The notes under the pieces: model-generated
Told to the model about the DNA's origin: nothing
Seen by the model: the letters and a program-made list of their open reading frames with translations, nothing else
The model's database searches: none
From: Monodelphis domestica
Taxonomy: Eukaryota > Chordata > Mammalia > Didelphimorphia > Didelphidae
Direction: 5' to 3'
Length of the DNA stretch: 64,000 bases
Assembly: GCF_027887165.1 (NCBI RefSeq)
Contig: NC_077228.1
Span: 206,747,479 to 206,811,478, forward strand
Translations under genes and position numbers: made by a program
In this document: in pieces, positions 23,120 to 34,666 of the stretch
How the letters are laid out: each line of letters opens with the position of its first letter
How positions within the stretch are numbered: position 1 is the first letter of the stretch

Positions 23120-25060
23120 CCAAGCCTACTTCTTTTTTTCAAATAAATTGTTATTAATGTCTTGCTTTTGCATCTCAAAAAATTCTCCCAGTGCCCTTCC
23201 CTCATTCCTCTTCTCAAAGAGCCATCCTATATAATAAAAAAAATTTTTTTAAAGAAAAAGAAGAGGAAAAAAGGAGCCTAAATCATCAATACAATGAACA
23301 AGTCTAAAAATAAATGCAATGTTCCAGACCCACGCACCTCCTTCCCCTGCAAAGAAGTCAAGCAAGGCTGCCTTCTCATATCTCTTCTTTAGGGCCATAT
23401 TTATTCTTTGCAGTTTTGCAACAAACACTTTAAATTATTTTGTGGTGATTGTTCTTTCCATTGACATTTTTGTACTCATTACAAATACTGTTTTCTTGAC
23501 TGTTTAAGTCAGCATTCATTCATTTAACTCTGTTCCTCTATATTCATCATAGCTGCCAATTTTTAGAGCACAATAATATTCTATTCCAGTTATATGCTAC
23601 AATTTGTTAAGAGATTCCCCTACCTATAGGCTTTTGCTTTGTTACCAGTTCTTTGCTACTACAAAATGTGCTGCTATAAATATTTTGGTGTATTCTGGGG
23701 GCTTTCTTAAAAATGACCTCCATGGGTTTTATTCCTTGTAGTGGAATCTCTGTATCAAAAGTTATAGATATTTTAATCACTGTATTTGTATAATTCCAAA
23801 ATGCTTTCTAAAATGATTACACTGATTCAAAATGGCTCAACCAACATAGTATTTAATGTACTGATATTCCCACAACATTGACTGTTCCTATCCTTTGTCA
23901 TTTTTGCCAGTTTTCTAGGTGACTGTTTTGATTTGCATTTCTCTTATTATTAGTGATTTGGGGTATCCTTTCATATGGTTAATAATCACTATAAGTCTTT
24001 TGATATCCATTTGTTCATATACCTGAGGGAATGGTTTTGAATATGTGTGTGTGAATGTATATATGTGTACCACATATAATGCATATTATCTAAATCTAAA
24101 TCTATATATATCTATATATACTATGCATTGTGTTAGTTGGTATTAGTTGTCTAAACATTCTGGATTACAAAATCTTCTCTGAGAAATTTGGTAAAAATAT
24201 TTTTTCCCATTTTACCCTTTCTTTTTTCCTAGATGCATCAATTTGTGCAAGAAACTTTTCAATTTCATAAATTCAAAATGATCTATTTCTTCTTTTGCAA
24301 TTACCTCTGTCTTTTGATTTGTTAAGGATATATCTCATTAAAAAAAAAAGAATAAATCTCCTACCCATACCTGTGAGAGGTATATCATTTACCTGTCTTC
24401 AAATTTTTTATGGTATGATCAAATATGGTACAAGATTATAGTCTAAGACTAATTTCTGCCATACTGCTTTCTAGTTTTTCAAGAATTTGTTTTTTTATCA
24501 AATAGGGAGTTCTTTCCTAGGAAATTTCTATTTTCAGATTTGCTGAACACTGGGTTATTGAGTTCCCTTGTTTCTGGTTCTTCTTTATTTAGTCTGTTCT
24601 TTGATAAGCTTTATTTATATTTATATTTGTTACATATATGACAATATACCAAATTTGATGGTTGCTAATTTACAATATGATTTAAGGTCTGGAAATGCTA
24701 TTCTTCCTTCATTCATACCTTTTTACATTATTTCCTTGATTTCCTAGTTTCTCCAAATGGTTTGATTAATATACTATTAAAATTGTAAATTAATTTTGAA
24801 ATATTGTCATTTGATAGTTCTGTCATATATTGAAATGGGTCAGCCATGATCCCTGAATATTCCTCTGGTTACTTGAGCTGTTCTTTATTTCTTTAAAGAA
24901 TATTTCATAACTGAATTTATATGAATATTTTGTGTTTTGATATGTTGAATACCACATATTTAATGTACTTATTTTCAATGGGATTTCCCAATTTATCTCT
25001 AGAGAGGTGGGTTCAATGGAATGAATCAGAGAAGGGCTATTCAGAACAAGAGAACTCAAT
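23120..25060 (-). mobile_element. L1, 3' UTR and ORF2 C-terminal half, antisense
   Basis: Starts with the L1 3' UTR (AAATAAATTGTTATTAATGT, TTTTGCATCTCAAAAAATTC), then ORF2 C-terminal sequence (GCTACAATTTGTTAAGAGAT, GTGCTGCTATAAATATTTTG), up to the post-RT segment near 24660-24720. It carries a TA-rich simple repeat near 24040-24120. Diverged; no intact frame. Confidence 0.8.
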
Positions 25061-25285
25061 AACCTAGTGGTGATAAAGTGAAAAACATAAATTACTTATG
25101 GAAAACTACCTTTTTTTTTTTTAATTAAGGAAAACTAGAAAGCAGTCTGGCAAAAATTAAAGTGTAGACCAAAGTCTTCCACTACAATCCTCAATATCTT
25201 TTAAAGGGATGAATGCTTATAATATTAAAGATTATACTTCTAAAACAGTAGAAGAGACTTCTTAGAGCTATGGGTAGGAGATGTA

Positions 25286-25486
25286 TTTTTTTTAAGCCTT
25301 TATCTTTTGTCTTAGAATTGATACAAGTATTGGTTCCAAGACAAAAGAGTGGTAAAGGGCTAGGCAGTTAGAATTAAGTGATTTGCCCAGGATCACATAG
25401 CTAGGAAGTGAAGTATCTGAGACCAGATTTGAGGTTCTCTTAACTCTAGACCTGGCACTCTATCCACTGACCTATCAAGCTGCTCC
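25286..25486 (-). mobile_element. Marsupial tRNA-derived SINE
   Basis: TTTAAGCCTTTATCTTTTGT, GTGATTTGCCCAGGATCACA and the head ending TATCAAGCTGCTCC. Confidence 0.9.
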
Positions 25487-25539
25487 AAAAGACACTTTTT
25501 AAAGAAATAAAGAAGAGTTTAAATAGTTGGAGGAATGTT

Positions 25540-25712
25540 TAGGATTCATGGCTAGACTATTTCAAGATATGTCTGATCATTGGACTTTGATGACTGGAAG
25601 AAAGTGAGGCTGATGACTTTGTACAACTCTGCCTCACTTAAATCCAATTCATTCACAAGACACTAATAATGTCATTGGTCCTCTTCAAAAATGAAGGATG
25701 AACAACAATACT
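25540..25712 (+). mobile_element. Unclassified marsupial repeat
   Basis: TGATGACTGGAAGAAAGTGA to GTCCTCTTCAAAAATGAAGG then ATGAACAACAATA. It shares its tail with 7026-7060 (inverted), which marks a dispersed element; the class is unknown to me. Confidence 0.45.
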
Positions 25713-25744
25713 ATTTAGCAGTCCCATTTAGAAGATGTGATGAG

Positions 25745-26390
25745 TTTTTAGCTCCAGTTTATCCATTAATTTGTTCAATTCAATATTTTCCCTTTTATCT
25801 TTCTATTAGATTTGCCCCAAACCGATTGACATGAAAGTTTCCTGTTATTATCATATTATAGTCTATGTTTTTTTAATTCAGTTAATATTTCCTTTATGAA
25901 TTTGGAACATGAAAGTTGAATATTGGTATTTTGATATTTATAGTTCCTTATAGCATAATATAATTCTCTTTTTTCTTTTTCAGTTGTGAATTTTTATTTT
26001 TCCTTTGATAGTTTATTTGTAACTCCTAGTTATTTTGGGATCACATGATATATAGTAAATTTTTTCAAGCTCCTCATTTGTATTCTCTATATGTGTCTTC
26101 ATTTTTAGGTGTATTTTGAGTAGTTTTTTAATTGGTACTTTTTGTTTATTATATCATCATAGTTATCCCATTTATCCCTTCTCCTTTTTTTCTCAGAAAG
26201 CCATACCATATGATGAATAGTATTTTTTTAATAGAGGGGAAAAAATTAGCACAACTGATTGATAGATTTAAAAAGTCCCAACCTGTGCAATGTGTAACCT
26301 CTGTGGACCTTTCACCTCCACAAAGGGGTAGATTAGGGGTAAGGATGTCTTCTCATCTTTCTTCAAATTCTGCTTGATCTTTATAATTTT
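25745..26390 (-). mobile_element. L1 ORF2 endonuclease region, antisense
   Basis: TTAGATTTGCCCCAAACCGA, ATGAAAGTTTCCTGTTATTA, TATTTCCTTTATGAATTTGG and CCTTATAGCATAATATAATT follow the antisense endonuclease order. No reverse-transcriptase part lies between this and the C-terminal part at 23120-25060. Confidence 0.6.
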
Positions 26391-27034
26391 GTTACATTTA
26401 CTTTTTTTTTTTTTGGAGGGGAGTATTATGGTTCTTTCCATTTCCATTGTTACAGTTACAAGTATATTGGTTTATTTGGCTTTGTTTACTTCATTCTGTC
26501 TCAGTTCATATAGATCTTTACAATGCTTCTATAAATTCATTACACATATCATTTCTTATAGCACAATAATTACATTAGTATGTATCACAACTTGTTTGGC
26601 TATTCCTCAATTGATGGGCATCTAATCTGTACCCACTTCTTAGCTATCACAAAAAAGCTCTGCTATAAACATTTTGGAATACTGTGTATGGAGACTTTTT
26701 TTCTTATTGATGGCTCCCTTGGGGTTTGAGTCTGATAACGAAGTGTTGAACATAGAGGGTATTGACTTTTCAGTTACTTTATTTGCATAATTCCAAAATT
26801 GCTTTCCAAAATGGATTTACCATTTTACAGTCCTACCAAAATGTATTGACTACTGTCTTTTTTGGGGTCTTTTTTGCCAATTTGCTGGTGTGAGGTGAAA
26901 CCTCAGGATGGTTTTGATTTATATTTCTCTTATCATTAATGATCTGAAACATTTTTTCATGAGGTTGTAAATACTTTGCTGCCCTTCTAGGAAATGTTTG
27001 TTCATATTTGTTGCCCATTTATCCATTGAAGAAT

Positions 27035-27035
<1 letters not shown>

Positions 27036-27081
<46 letters not shown>
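27036..27081 (+). repeat. (GT)n microsatellite
   Basis: About 23 uninterrupted TG units inside the L1. Confidence 0.98.
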
Positions 27082-27083
<2 letters not shown>

Positions 27084-27247
27084 TTTATTTACTTTGGATA
27101 CCAAATCCTTATCAGAGAAATCCCTATTTGACTGCTTCCCTTCTTATTCTAGATGCACTAATGTTTGTGCAGAAGTTTTTCAGTTTAAAGTTATCAAAGT
27201 TACTTTATTTATCTCTCCCTCTTGTTTGGTTAAGAATACATCTCCTA

Positions 27248-27402
27248 GGGGGCAGGTATATGACTCAGTTGATTGAGAGCTAGACCTCAAGAAGAGAGGT
27301 CTTAAGTTCAAAGCTGTGTGGTCCTTCCCAATTCACTTAGCCCTTATTGCCTCACCCTTACTGCTCTTCTGTCTTAGAAGGGAAGGGAAGGATTTTTTAA
27401 AA
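27248..27402 (+). mobile_element. Marsupial tRNA-derived SINE, somewhat shortened
   Basis: GGGGCAGGTATATGACTCAG to GAAGGGAAGGATTTTTTAAA. A perfect 16-bp target-site duplication AAGAATACATCTCCTA flanks it (27232-27247 and 27403-27418). Confidence 0.93.
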
Positions 27403-29504
27403 AAGAATACATCTCCTATTCATATTTGTGAGAGGCAAATGATTTCTCTTCTAACTTTAAAAAAACATAATCTTTAATATTAGAGGATGCTATACATATT
27501 TTAACTAATTTCTCCAAAAATTTGTTAAGTTCTACATTTTCTCTTTCGTTTTTCTTTTTGTTAGACTTATCCAAAACTGATAGACGGATATTGAAAACTC
27601 CGATTACTATTTTGTTACTGTCTATGTCTTCAGGAAGCTCAAATAATTCTTCCTTTATGAATTTGGATGTTAAAGTATTTGAAGAGTATTAGTTTATTAA
27701 TGACATTAATTTGGTTCCTTTCAACATAATATAATTTCCTTCTATGTCCTTTTTATTATTTTGAATGTTTGTTTTTGCTTTATCTTATAGCATGATGGCA
27801 ACTTCTGTTTTTTTGACTTACTTGATACATAGTGAAAAAAAATGTTCCCATTCCAATAGTTTTATTTTGACTTAAAAAAAATGTGTTTCTTGTAAGCAAC
27901 AGATTATAGGCCTTTTAAAATCCAATTTGTTATTCTTTTTTTATTACATTGCATAATCCATTCACATTTAAAGTTGAGTTGGATTTGTATGTTGTTCCAT
28001 CTGTCTTTTAAATTTTTTTCCTCTCCAAGTTATGATTCTCTTGCTTCTGTTATAAATACAATATGTTCCTTCAATCATTTTATTTAATCTTTTTAAAAAA
28101 GTATCCCAGTTTCCAATGGCTCTTCCCTGTACTTCTGATCCTTTCTTCTCAGCTGTTATCCATCTTCCTTTGGGGTTTTGCTTGTTAATTCTCTTTTCTC
28201 TCCTGCTTTTATCTAGTTATATATTTCTTTCCCCACTTTTCCCCTTACCTTTAGTCAAATGGATGCCCCTTTCCTGTTTTCCTATTCAACTAGTCCTGTT
28301 CATTAGGGTTTTTTATCCCATTTTAAATACCCCTTTCCAAAAAGGATTTTTCTTACTTTCTTCATAATCTGTCCTCTCTTTGATCTACTCTATATCTTCA
28401 TTTTCTGATTAATGACCCCTATAATTATCTGGTCTCTTTCTTTTCTCTGTATTCTTCATTCAATCAGAACTCCCAAGGTATCTATTCTAGGTTCTCCCCT
28501 CCAAGTACTTTCTATGACTTCCTTATAGGGATTATTCCCATGAATTCTCCCTTTCCATCAGGCCTCCTTCCCAAGGCCAGTTATTGTAAATGCCAGAGTG
28601 AACACTTCCATTCCGTCCATGACCACATCTCTAATTATGTAGCTCCCTATTCATCTATATCTTCCTGTTTATCATTTTTTCCACATTTGCCTTGAAATCT
28701 CTTCTTTGGGTTCATGCTCTTCCTTTTCTCTCAGATGCCAGTTGTCCCTCAGAAATAATGTAGGGCAATTAGACTTTTAAAGCACCAAATTCTCCAGGCC
28801 ATACTCCATGTAAGGTACTTACCTACCTTCATTAACCATCTGTCTTCCCCTATAGGAGCATTCATTTGTGGAACCCCTTCCCATCTACAAAGTAAAGACT
28901 TCTTTTTCTCCTGCCTCCTTTTCGAGATTTCCCCCTCTTCCTCATAAATTCCCCTAAGGCCTCTTTTTTTTTTCTGAGACCACAGAATTTGTCTTCCCCT
29001 CATTTCTAGCCCTTGATTTGACCCTGGCATTTCATATACTCTTCTCTATTCCCATCTTCTTCATTTCATATATTTCATTACAATACTATAATGCAGTCCC
29101 CCATACACAAAAAAAAGCATTGATTCACCTGTAGGCAGGGTATCCCAGCTTCTGTTCATAATGTTTCATGTCTGCCTCTGTCTTTACCAGATTTCTGCCT
29201 TCATCTCTATCTCCTCTTATACATTTAGCAAGTTTTCTTACTAATCTTTTTATTGTCACTCTCTTGTTGTCCTTGCCTGATGCATTTATGTATGTACTCT
29301 TGTATTTCTATTGTTTGGGGTGTTTGAGAAGCAAATAATCTCTTCAGTTTTTGGTTTTCTTTCTATAAAATATTTCAAACTCTTCTCTACTATTTTTTAT
29401 CTTATATTGCTAAGCTCATATTTTCGGAGTAGGTCATCCTGAGTTGCATCCGGAGCTTCATTGTTCTTTGTAACATATTCCATTCTCTTCTACAGTTTCT
29501 AGTG

Positions 29505-29696
29505 CAGCGGTTCTCAGCCTCTCAATTTGTAGCAATGAGAATACATAATGCATATCAGGTATTTACATTCTGAATTATAACTGTAGCAAAATTACAGTTT
29601 TGAAGTAGCCTCCAAAATAATTTTTTGGTTTGGGGTCACTGCAATATGAGGAACTGTATTGCAGGGTCACGGCATTAGAAAGGTTGAGAACCACTG
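29505..29696 (+). mobile_element. SPIN-like non-autonomous hAT element
   Basis: 192 bp. Ends CAGCGGTTCTCAGCCT and GGTTGAGAACCACTG are inverted. The interior contains ATACATAATGCATATCAGGT, TAGCAAAATTACAGTTTTGA, TTTGGGGTCACTGCAATATG and GGGTCACGGCATTAGAAAGG, which match the SPIN non-autonomous consensus as I remember it. Flanks TTCTAGTG (29497-29504) and CTCTAATG (29697-29704) are an 8-bp duplication with two differences. It sits in an antisense L1. SPIN elements are known to have spread horizontally among tetrapods, including opossum. Confidence 0.88.
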
Positions 29697-30019
29697 CTCT
29701 AATGGGTACAGAACAGGCTTGCATTATTTATTGTCCTTTCCTTTGTACTTGAAAGTCTTTTTGATGACTTGCAGAACTTGTTTCTGAGCTGAATTATTAA
29801 ATTAACAATTATGCGTCTTGGAATTAGCAGCCTTTTTTTTTTTCTTTCTGGAGATGATCTCAAAATTCTTTCAATTGGAATTTTGTTTTCTATGTTCATA
29901 GGTCTTGGGCAGTTCTCTTCCATTTTCATTATGGTGTTAAATTTGGTTCTGTCATGTTCTTCGGAGACCTATGCTCCTCAAGTTGTCCCTACTCATCCTA
30001 TCTTCAAGATCAGTATATT

Positions 30020-30536
30020 TTGAGGGGATGTCCTTCAATTGGGGAATGGCTAAACAAATTGTGGTATCTGTTGGTGATGGAATATTATTATTATGTTAAA
30101 AGGAATAATGAACTGGAGAAATTCCATGTGAACTGGAACAACCTCCAGGAATTGATGTAGAGCAAAAGGAGCAGAACCAGGAGAACATTATACACAGAGA
30201 CACATACACTGTGGCACAATAGAATGTAATGGACTTTTCTTCTAGTAGCAATGCAATGATCTAGAACAATTCTGAGGGACTTATGAGAAAGAACTGTGGG
30301 AGTGGAAACCCAGAAGAAAGACATTTCCTTGACCATATGGTTCGAAAGGAATATGATTGGGGATGTAGACTTTAAATATATATGTATATATATTAATAAT
30401 ATGGAAATAGGTCTTGATCAATGATACTTGTAAAACCCAGTTGAATTGCACTTTGTCTATGGGAGGGGGGAGGGAAAGAACATGAATCATGTAACCATGA
30501 AAACTATTCTAAATTAATTAAATAAAAATTTAAAAG
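30020..30536 (+). mobile_element. 5'-truncated L1 3' end, opossum type
   Basis: GGGGATGTCCTTCAATTGGG, GAATGGCTAAACAAATTGTG (EWLNKLW), GGAGCAGAACCAGGAGAACA, TATGATTGGGGATGTAGACT and the end ACATGAATCATGTAACCATG then AATTAATTAAATAAAA. Flanks AGATCAGTATATTTT and AGATCTATATTTGC are a likely target site. It is the cleanest L1 tail in the window and the main reason for suggesting a didelphid. Confidence 0.9.
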
Positions 30537-31739
30537 ATCTATATTTGCTTACACACTAAACATATTTTCTTGTAATGTTAGAGGGTTTTTTTGTTTCTTC
30601 TCTTCTAGATTATCCTTTATTTCTGTATTCCCAACTTCTCTTTTGTAAGGTATTTAATTGCAGACTCCAGTTTTCCTATTCTGATCATTATTTTTGCTGT
30701 CTAGGACATAAATTCTGCTCTCATAATCCTCATTTCTCTTTTGAACCACTTAGGAAAGGTATGTTGTAGTTCTATTTCTCCATGAATTCCACAGGGTTCT
30801 CTGTCTCATCAAGTTTTAGATCCATTTTCTATGTTTTACAGTATTTATTCATAGATCCTTAAACTCATTTACTGTATTTTGAGGTCATATTTCTGTTACT
30901 ATTTTTTTCCTGTTGATTTATCTGTTTATGTTCAAGGTCTTTGAATTTTCTTCTTCCTGAAATTTTTGTTAATTTTGGTATCCTTCTTCCCTTTATTTTC
31001 CCTAATACTCACTTTCTGACTCCCTCCCCTCTGATTATATTTTTCTTGAGGACTGGATCTCAAAGTGTCTCAAACTTCTCACATACTGCACAAATCATGG
31101 TTTATTAAACTAGGTCTCTGTTCCACTTGACTTTTGGGTAAACAGAACTGGCTCCAGTTAGATGCTACTATACTCTTTACTTCAGGCTTGATGGAGTGAT
31201 GCAGTCCTCCACCCCCTTCTACCTCTTCCTCACAGTGTCCTATCATGGTGACCTGTCCCAATCCTTCTTTTCCTCTGATCTCTGGTATAGCACTGGCAGT
31301 TTAGGGCCTCTTTGTCCCACTACTGGCAATTTAGAGCTTTGCAGTGCTGGTGCTTTGGGTTGCAGCCTTATGGCAGGCTTTTTCTCCTGAAGGGTTGTGG
31401 TTAAACTGGCTGTTGAGGATCAAGCAGCCTGGAGCCAGAGCCTTTTTAGCACTGGAAAGAGGAAGAGGAGACTACAGTGTAGGGTTGGATTTTGTAGTAA
31501 GCTTATGTAGTGTCCTTGGGTCTGCTACTTCATCTTTAATTGTTGCATGGGAGGTGGCAGAGGAGTGCTGAGTGAGCTCAGGGTCAATAAGCATTACTGC
31601 ATGGCTTTAGATTTTTTTAAAAAATCTTTTGGATTCTGGGTATCCTAGACCATAGAGAGAACTGAAACTACTTCATCTTTGGCACATACTTTCCTTTTTT
31701 TTTTTTTAGAGAAGTTTGAGAGGTTATGGAGATCAGAGA

Positions 31740-34666
31740 AAATGTCAAATCTTAAATGCTCAAGTGACTTGGAAGTCTAGATTATTTCTTATAAGCAATA
31801 GAGTATGAGGCTTTCATTTCTTATCCAACTTGTCATTTTTTATTTCACCATTCTGATTAATCCATTCACATATAAAGTTATGAGTTAGGTAATAATTTTT
31901 TCCTGAATTAGAATTTTTTTTTGTTCTTCCTTTTTAAAGATAATACTTGGTCTCTATTCATTTTTGCTTAACTTACTTAAGGCAATCCTATTCCCATAGT
32001 CTTTCCTACCCTCAAAGTCAAGCCCCTCTCTCTTGTCACCCATTTCTCTAGTTTTGCTTAACTCATTCTTTTTTCTTTCTTCAATCTAGTTATCTAATTC
32101 ATAACTCATTCTTTTTTCTTTCTTCAATCTAGTTATCTAATTCACCTCCTCCCCGCTTTCAGTCAAGTAATTAAAATTCCCCTTGCTCTCCTTGCTTTTA
32201 ATTTCCTTTGTTAATTTTTTAAAATAACTTTTTCTAAAAGAGACATTTCCCACATACTCCTTGTCAATCCTCTTCCCTTTCTGGCTATTCTAAACTGTCA
32301 CCCATCGATTTCTGGTCTTTATATTTTATTTTGTCTCAAGTCTTTAGCTTCTAAAGTACCTATTTTGAGTTACATTTTCTAAACAATTTCTATGCTATTG
32401 CCTATTCTTGCCCCTCCCCTTTTTTCAGTTTTGCCTCATGCTTTGAAACATCCATTCCTGCAGAGGAGAGTGAGGATAGTATTGCTCCAGTGTAGAAATT
32501 TTCTTGTGTTCTTCATTATATGGTCCATTTTTTTTACTCTGCCCTGTTCATCATCATTTTCTTTCCCATTTGCCATGAAATCTTCCCCCTCTAGATCTAT
32601 GCTCTCCCACATTTTTGAGTGCTGATAGCCTCCAGTAACTGTACTCCGTCCCTGAGGAAGGATGCTATCCATGGAGACAAAATATTCTCAGAGGTGCTCT
32701 CTTGATCACCAAATCTCTTTAGATGATTATTATAAAGTTTCCATATCTTATTAAAGACTGTATTTTTTGTCCCCATAATATCTATGAATGATGAGCTTCT
32801 TTTTTCCTCCATCCCTCCATTCTGGGAGGAAGGTATACCTGATTCTCCCCCCATAAGAGGATTCTTTGTTAAGACTCTCCCATCAGTGAGTCAAGATTTC
32901 TCCCCTTTATCTCCCATTTCAATCCCTTCCTTTGCCTTCTCACCCATTCTCCTACAGCGCCTCTTCTTCCTGAGAATTATAAGAATTATTTTCCCTTCAT
33001 TATTTACCACTGGCTTGATTAGTGTATATATTAAACATTAGTTTCTTCCTTTTCCCCTTTTATAAGCCCTCTACAATAAAATTTAATTTAACAAATCAAT
33101 TTCCATCTATATTTAGGATTATCACTTCTATTTAAGTTCTGTTTTCAACTTTATATCCTTGTATACTTTTATAGAAATCTCTTAATGGCTCCCATTATTT
33201 ATTTTGTTGTTTTTTTAACCATATAGTTGCATTTTTCTAGGTTTTTACCTTTTTTCCTAGAGTAATTGTTATTTGTACATTTCTTAATAGCTATATTTAC
33301 CTTTCTTATGTTTGTTGTCTACAGCATTTGCAGATAAAATAATTGCTCATCTTTTTTTAATAGGAATGCTTCACATGTCTCTTTTCCTAAGTGTCATCTT
33401 TTTCATTTGTGATCACATGGATTGCATCCAGCTCTTATGCTCTTTAAAATACATTACTTCCTATGGTTTCTGATGAGTGTACAATAGTCTTGTTATTCAA
33501 GTGTTCTTTCCTTTATACTTGAAGACTTTTCTTCCAGTTGCTTGCAATTTTTTTTTTGTCTTTGGAATTGTTAAATTTAACCATTATGTATCTTGAAATT
33601 TGTAGCATGTTTCCCACCTCCCCACCCCACCCCAGGTCATCTCTGGATTCTTTCAAATAAAACTATGATTTCTGTATTCAACAGTTATGGGCAGTTGTTT
33701 TGCATTATAGCATTCAGGGTGTTTTGAATTGTGATGTTCCTCTAAGAGACCTATGATCCTTAAGTTATTTTTACATATCTTGTTGAGATCACTATCTTGC
33801 TTCTATAGAAATCATGTGTTTTTGGTGTTGTTTTTTGTTTCTCTTCTTTCATAGTTGTTCACTTTTGTACATTTATATTCCCAATGAGTCTTTCTCACTT
33901 CTTCTTAGATGTGCTAATGTGGATCCAAATTTTTCTGTTCTATCAATGATTTCTGCTGTGTAAGCCATCCATTTTTCTTTCATAATTCCTATTTTTGAAC
34001 AATTTGGGAACATTTTGCTAGTTTTATGCTCTCTTGGGTATGCATGGCCTTGTCATCTGTTGGTTCAATTTATTTTGTCTTGAAATATTTATTCAGAGAT
34101 GTGTGTATTTGTTTAGATGCCTTGATGGCAATTTTCCTTTCTGTATTAATATTTTCCCTCTTGATTTGTCAGTTTGTGTCAAATGTTTTTACTGAATTTT
34201 TTCTTCCTGAGATCTTTGATAGTTTCAGTCCCATATACCCCCCCCCTCCCCCCCATCACTTTCTGATTCTTTCCCCTTTTGATGGCAGATTCTGGATTGG
34301 ACCCCAGCCTCCTCTCACATGGGTGCTAGCCTCAGTCCCTGTCCTGAGCTGGATGCCAGTCCCCTTACCTTCAGGTTTAGTGCAGTTGAGTGCCCTGCAT
34401 AGCACTGCACCTTCCACCACAGGCAAAGCAATCTCTTGCTTTCCTATACCTCAGTTTCCTCCACAAGAGGGCAGGTGGTTGAATTTTGCTGCTTGTTGCC
34501 ATGGAATGGCAGAGGTGAGGGCCAGGGCAGCTGGCAGAGACTGCAAGTAGCAGGAAGGAAATTATGGAGTAGATCTCAGAGCAAAAGCCTGTACATCATG
34601 TTGTGATGCTCTGTCAGAGCATGAGGGCTGTTCTCAAGGAGGAGGTGCTGAGTGAGCTCTAGGGAT
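31740..34666 (-). mobile_element. Second L1 5' half, antisense: endonuclease end, ORF1, 5' UTR
   Basis: Endonuclease segment at 31775-31890 (TTATTTCTTATAAGCAATAG, CATTCACATATAAAGTTATG), a region near 33500-33760 that corresponds to the ORF1-like part of the previous block, and a GC-rich 5' UTR at about 34270-34660 ending GGAGGTGCTGAGTGAGCTCT. It lies head-to-tail with 27481-31620. A 43-bp tandem duplication is at 32060-32144. Confidence 0.6.
32060..32144. repeat. 43-bp exact tandem duplication
   Basis: The unit beginning AACTCATTCTTTTTTCTTTC and ending TATCTAATTCA occurs at 32060-32102 and again from 32103; the 42 bases compared are identical. Confidence 0.95.

Larger units (their letters stand above)
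26391..27480 (-). mobile_element. L1 ORF2 C-terminal region, antisense
   Basis: Minus-strand peptides DKWATNMNKHFLEGQQSIYN and LMKKCFRSLMIREI (about 26930-27030) match KKWAKDMNRHFSKEDIYAAK and the MKKCSSSLAIREM stretch of human L1 ORF2. A (GT)n tract (27036-27081) and a SINE (27248-27402) interrupt it. Confidence 0.9.
27481..31620 (-). mobile_element. L1 5' half, antisense: endonuclease, ORF1 and 5' UTR
   Basis: Endonuclease segment at about 27490-28000 (GTGTTTCTTGTAAGCAACAG, CATTCACATTTAAAGTTGAG). The ORF1-like frame at 29699-29929 (minus) reads MKMEENCPRPMNIENKIPIE then PRRIIVNLIIQLRNKF, comparable to the RTP..RHIIVRF stretch of L1 ORF1. GC-richer 5' UTR lies at about 31030-31600, ending GGAGTGCTGAGTGAGCTCAG. 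A SPIN element and a sense L1 3' end are inserted. Confidence 0.65.

Noticed and set aside
22849-23217. 122-codon minus-strand frame
   Set aside because: Low-similarity composition, overlaps the start of an L1 3' UTR, no splice or family support.
34026-34550. 174-codon open frame, the longest in the window
   Set aside because: It runs on the plus strand through the antisense L1 5' UTR and a C run, has no recognisable domain and no gene context.
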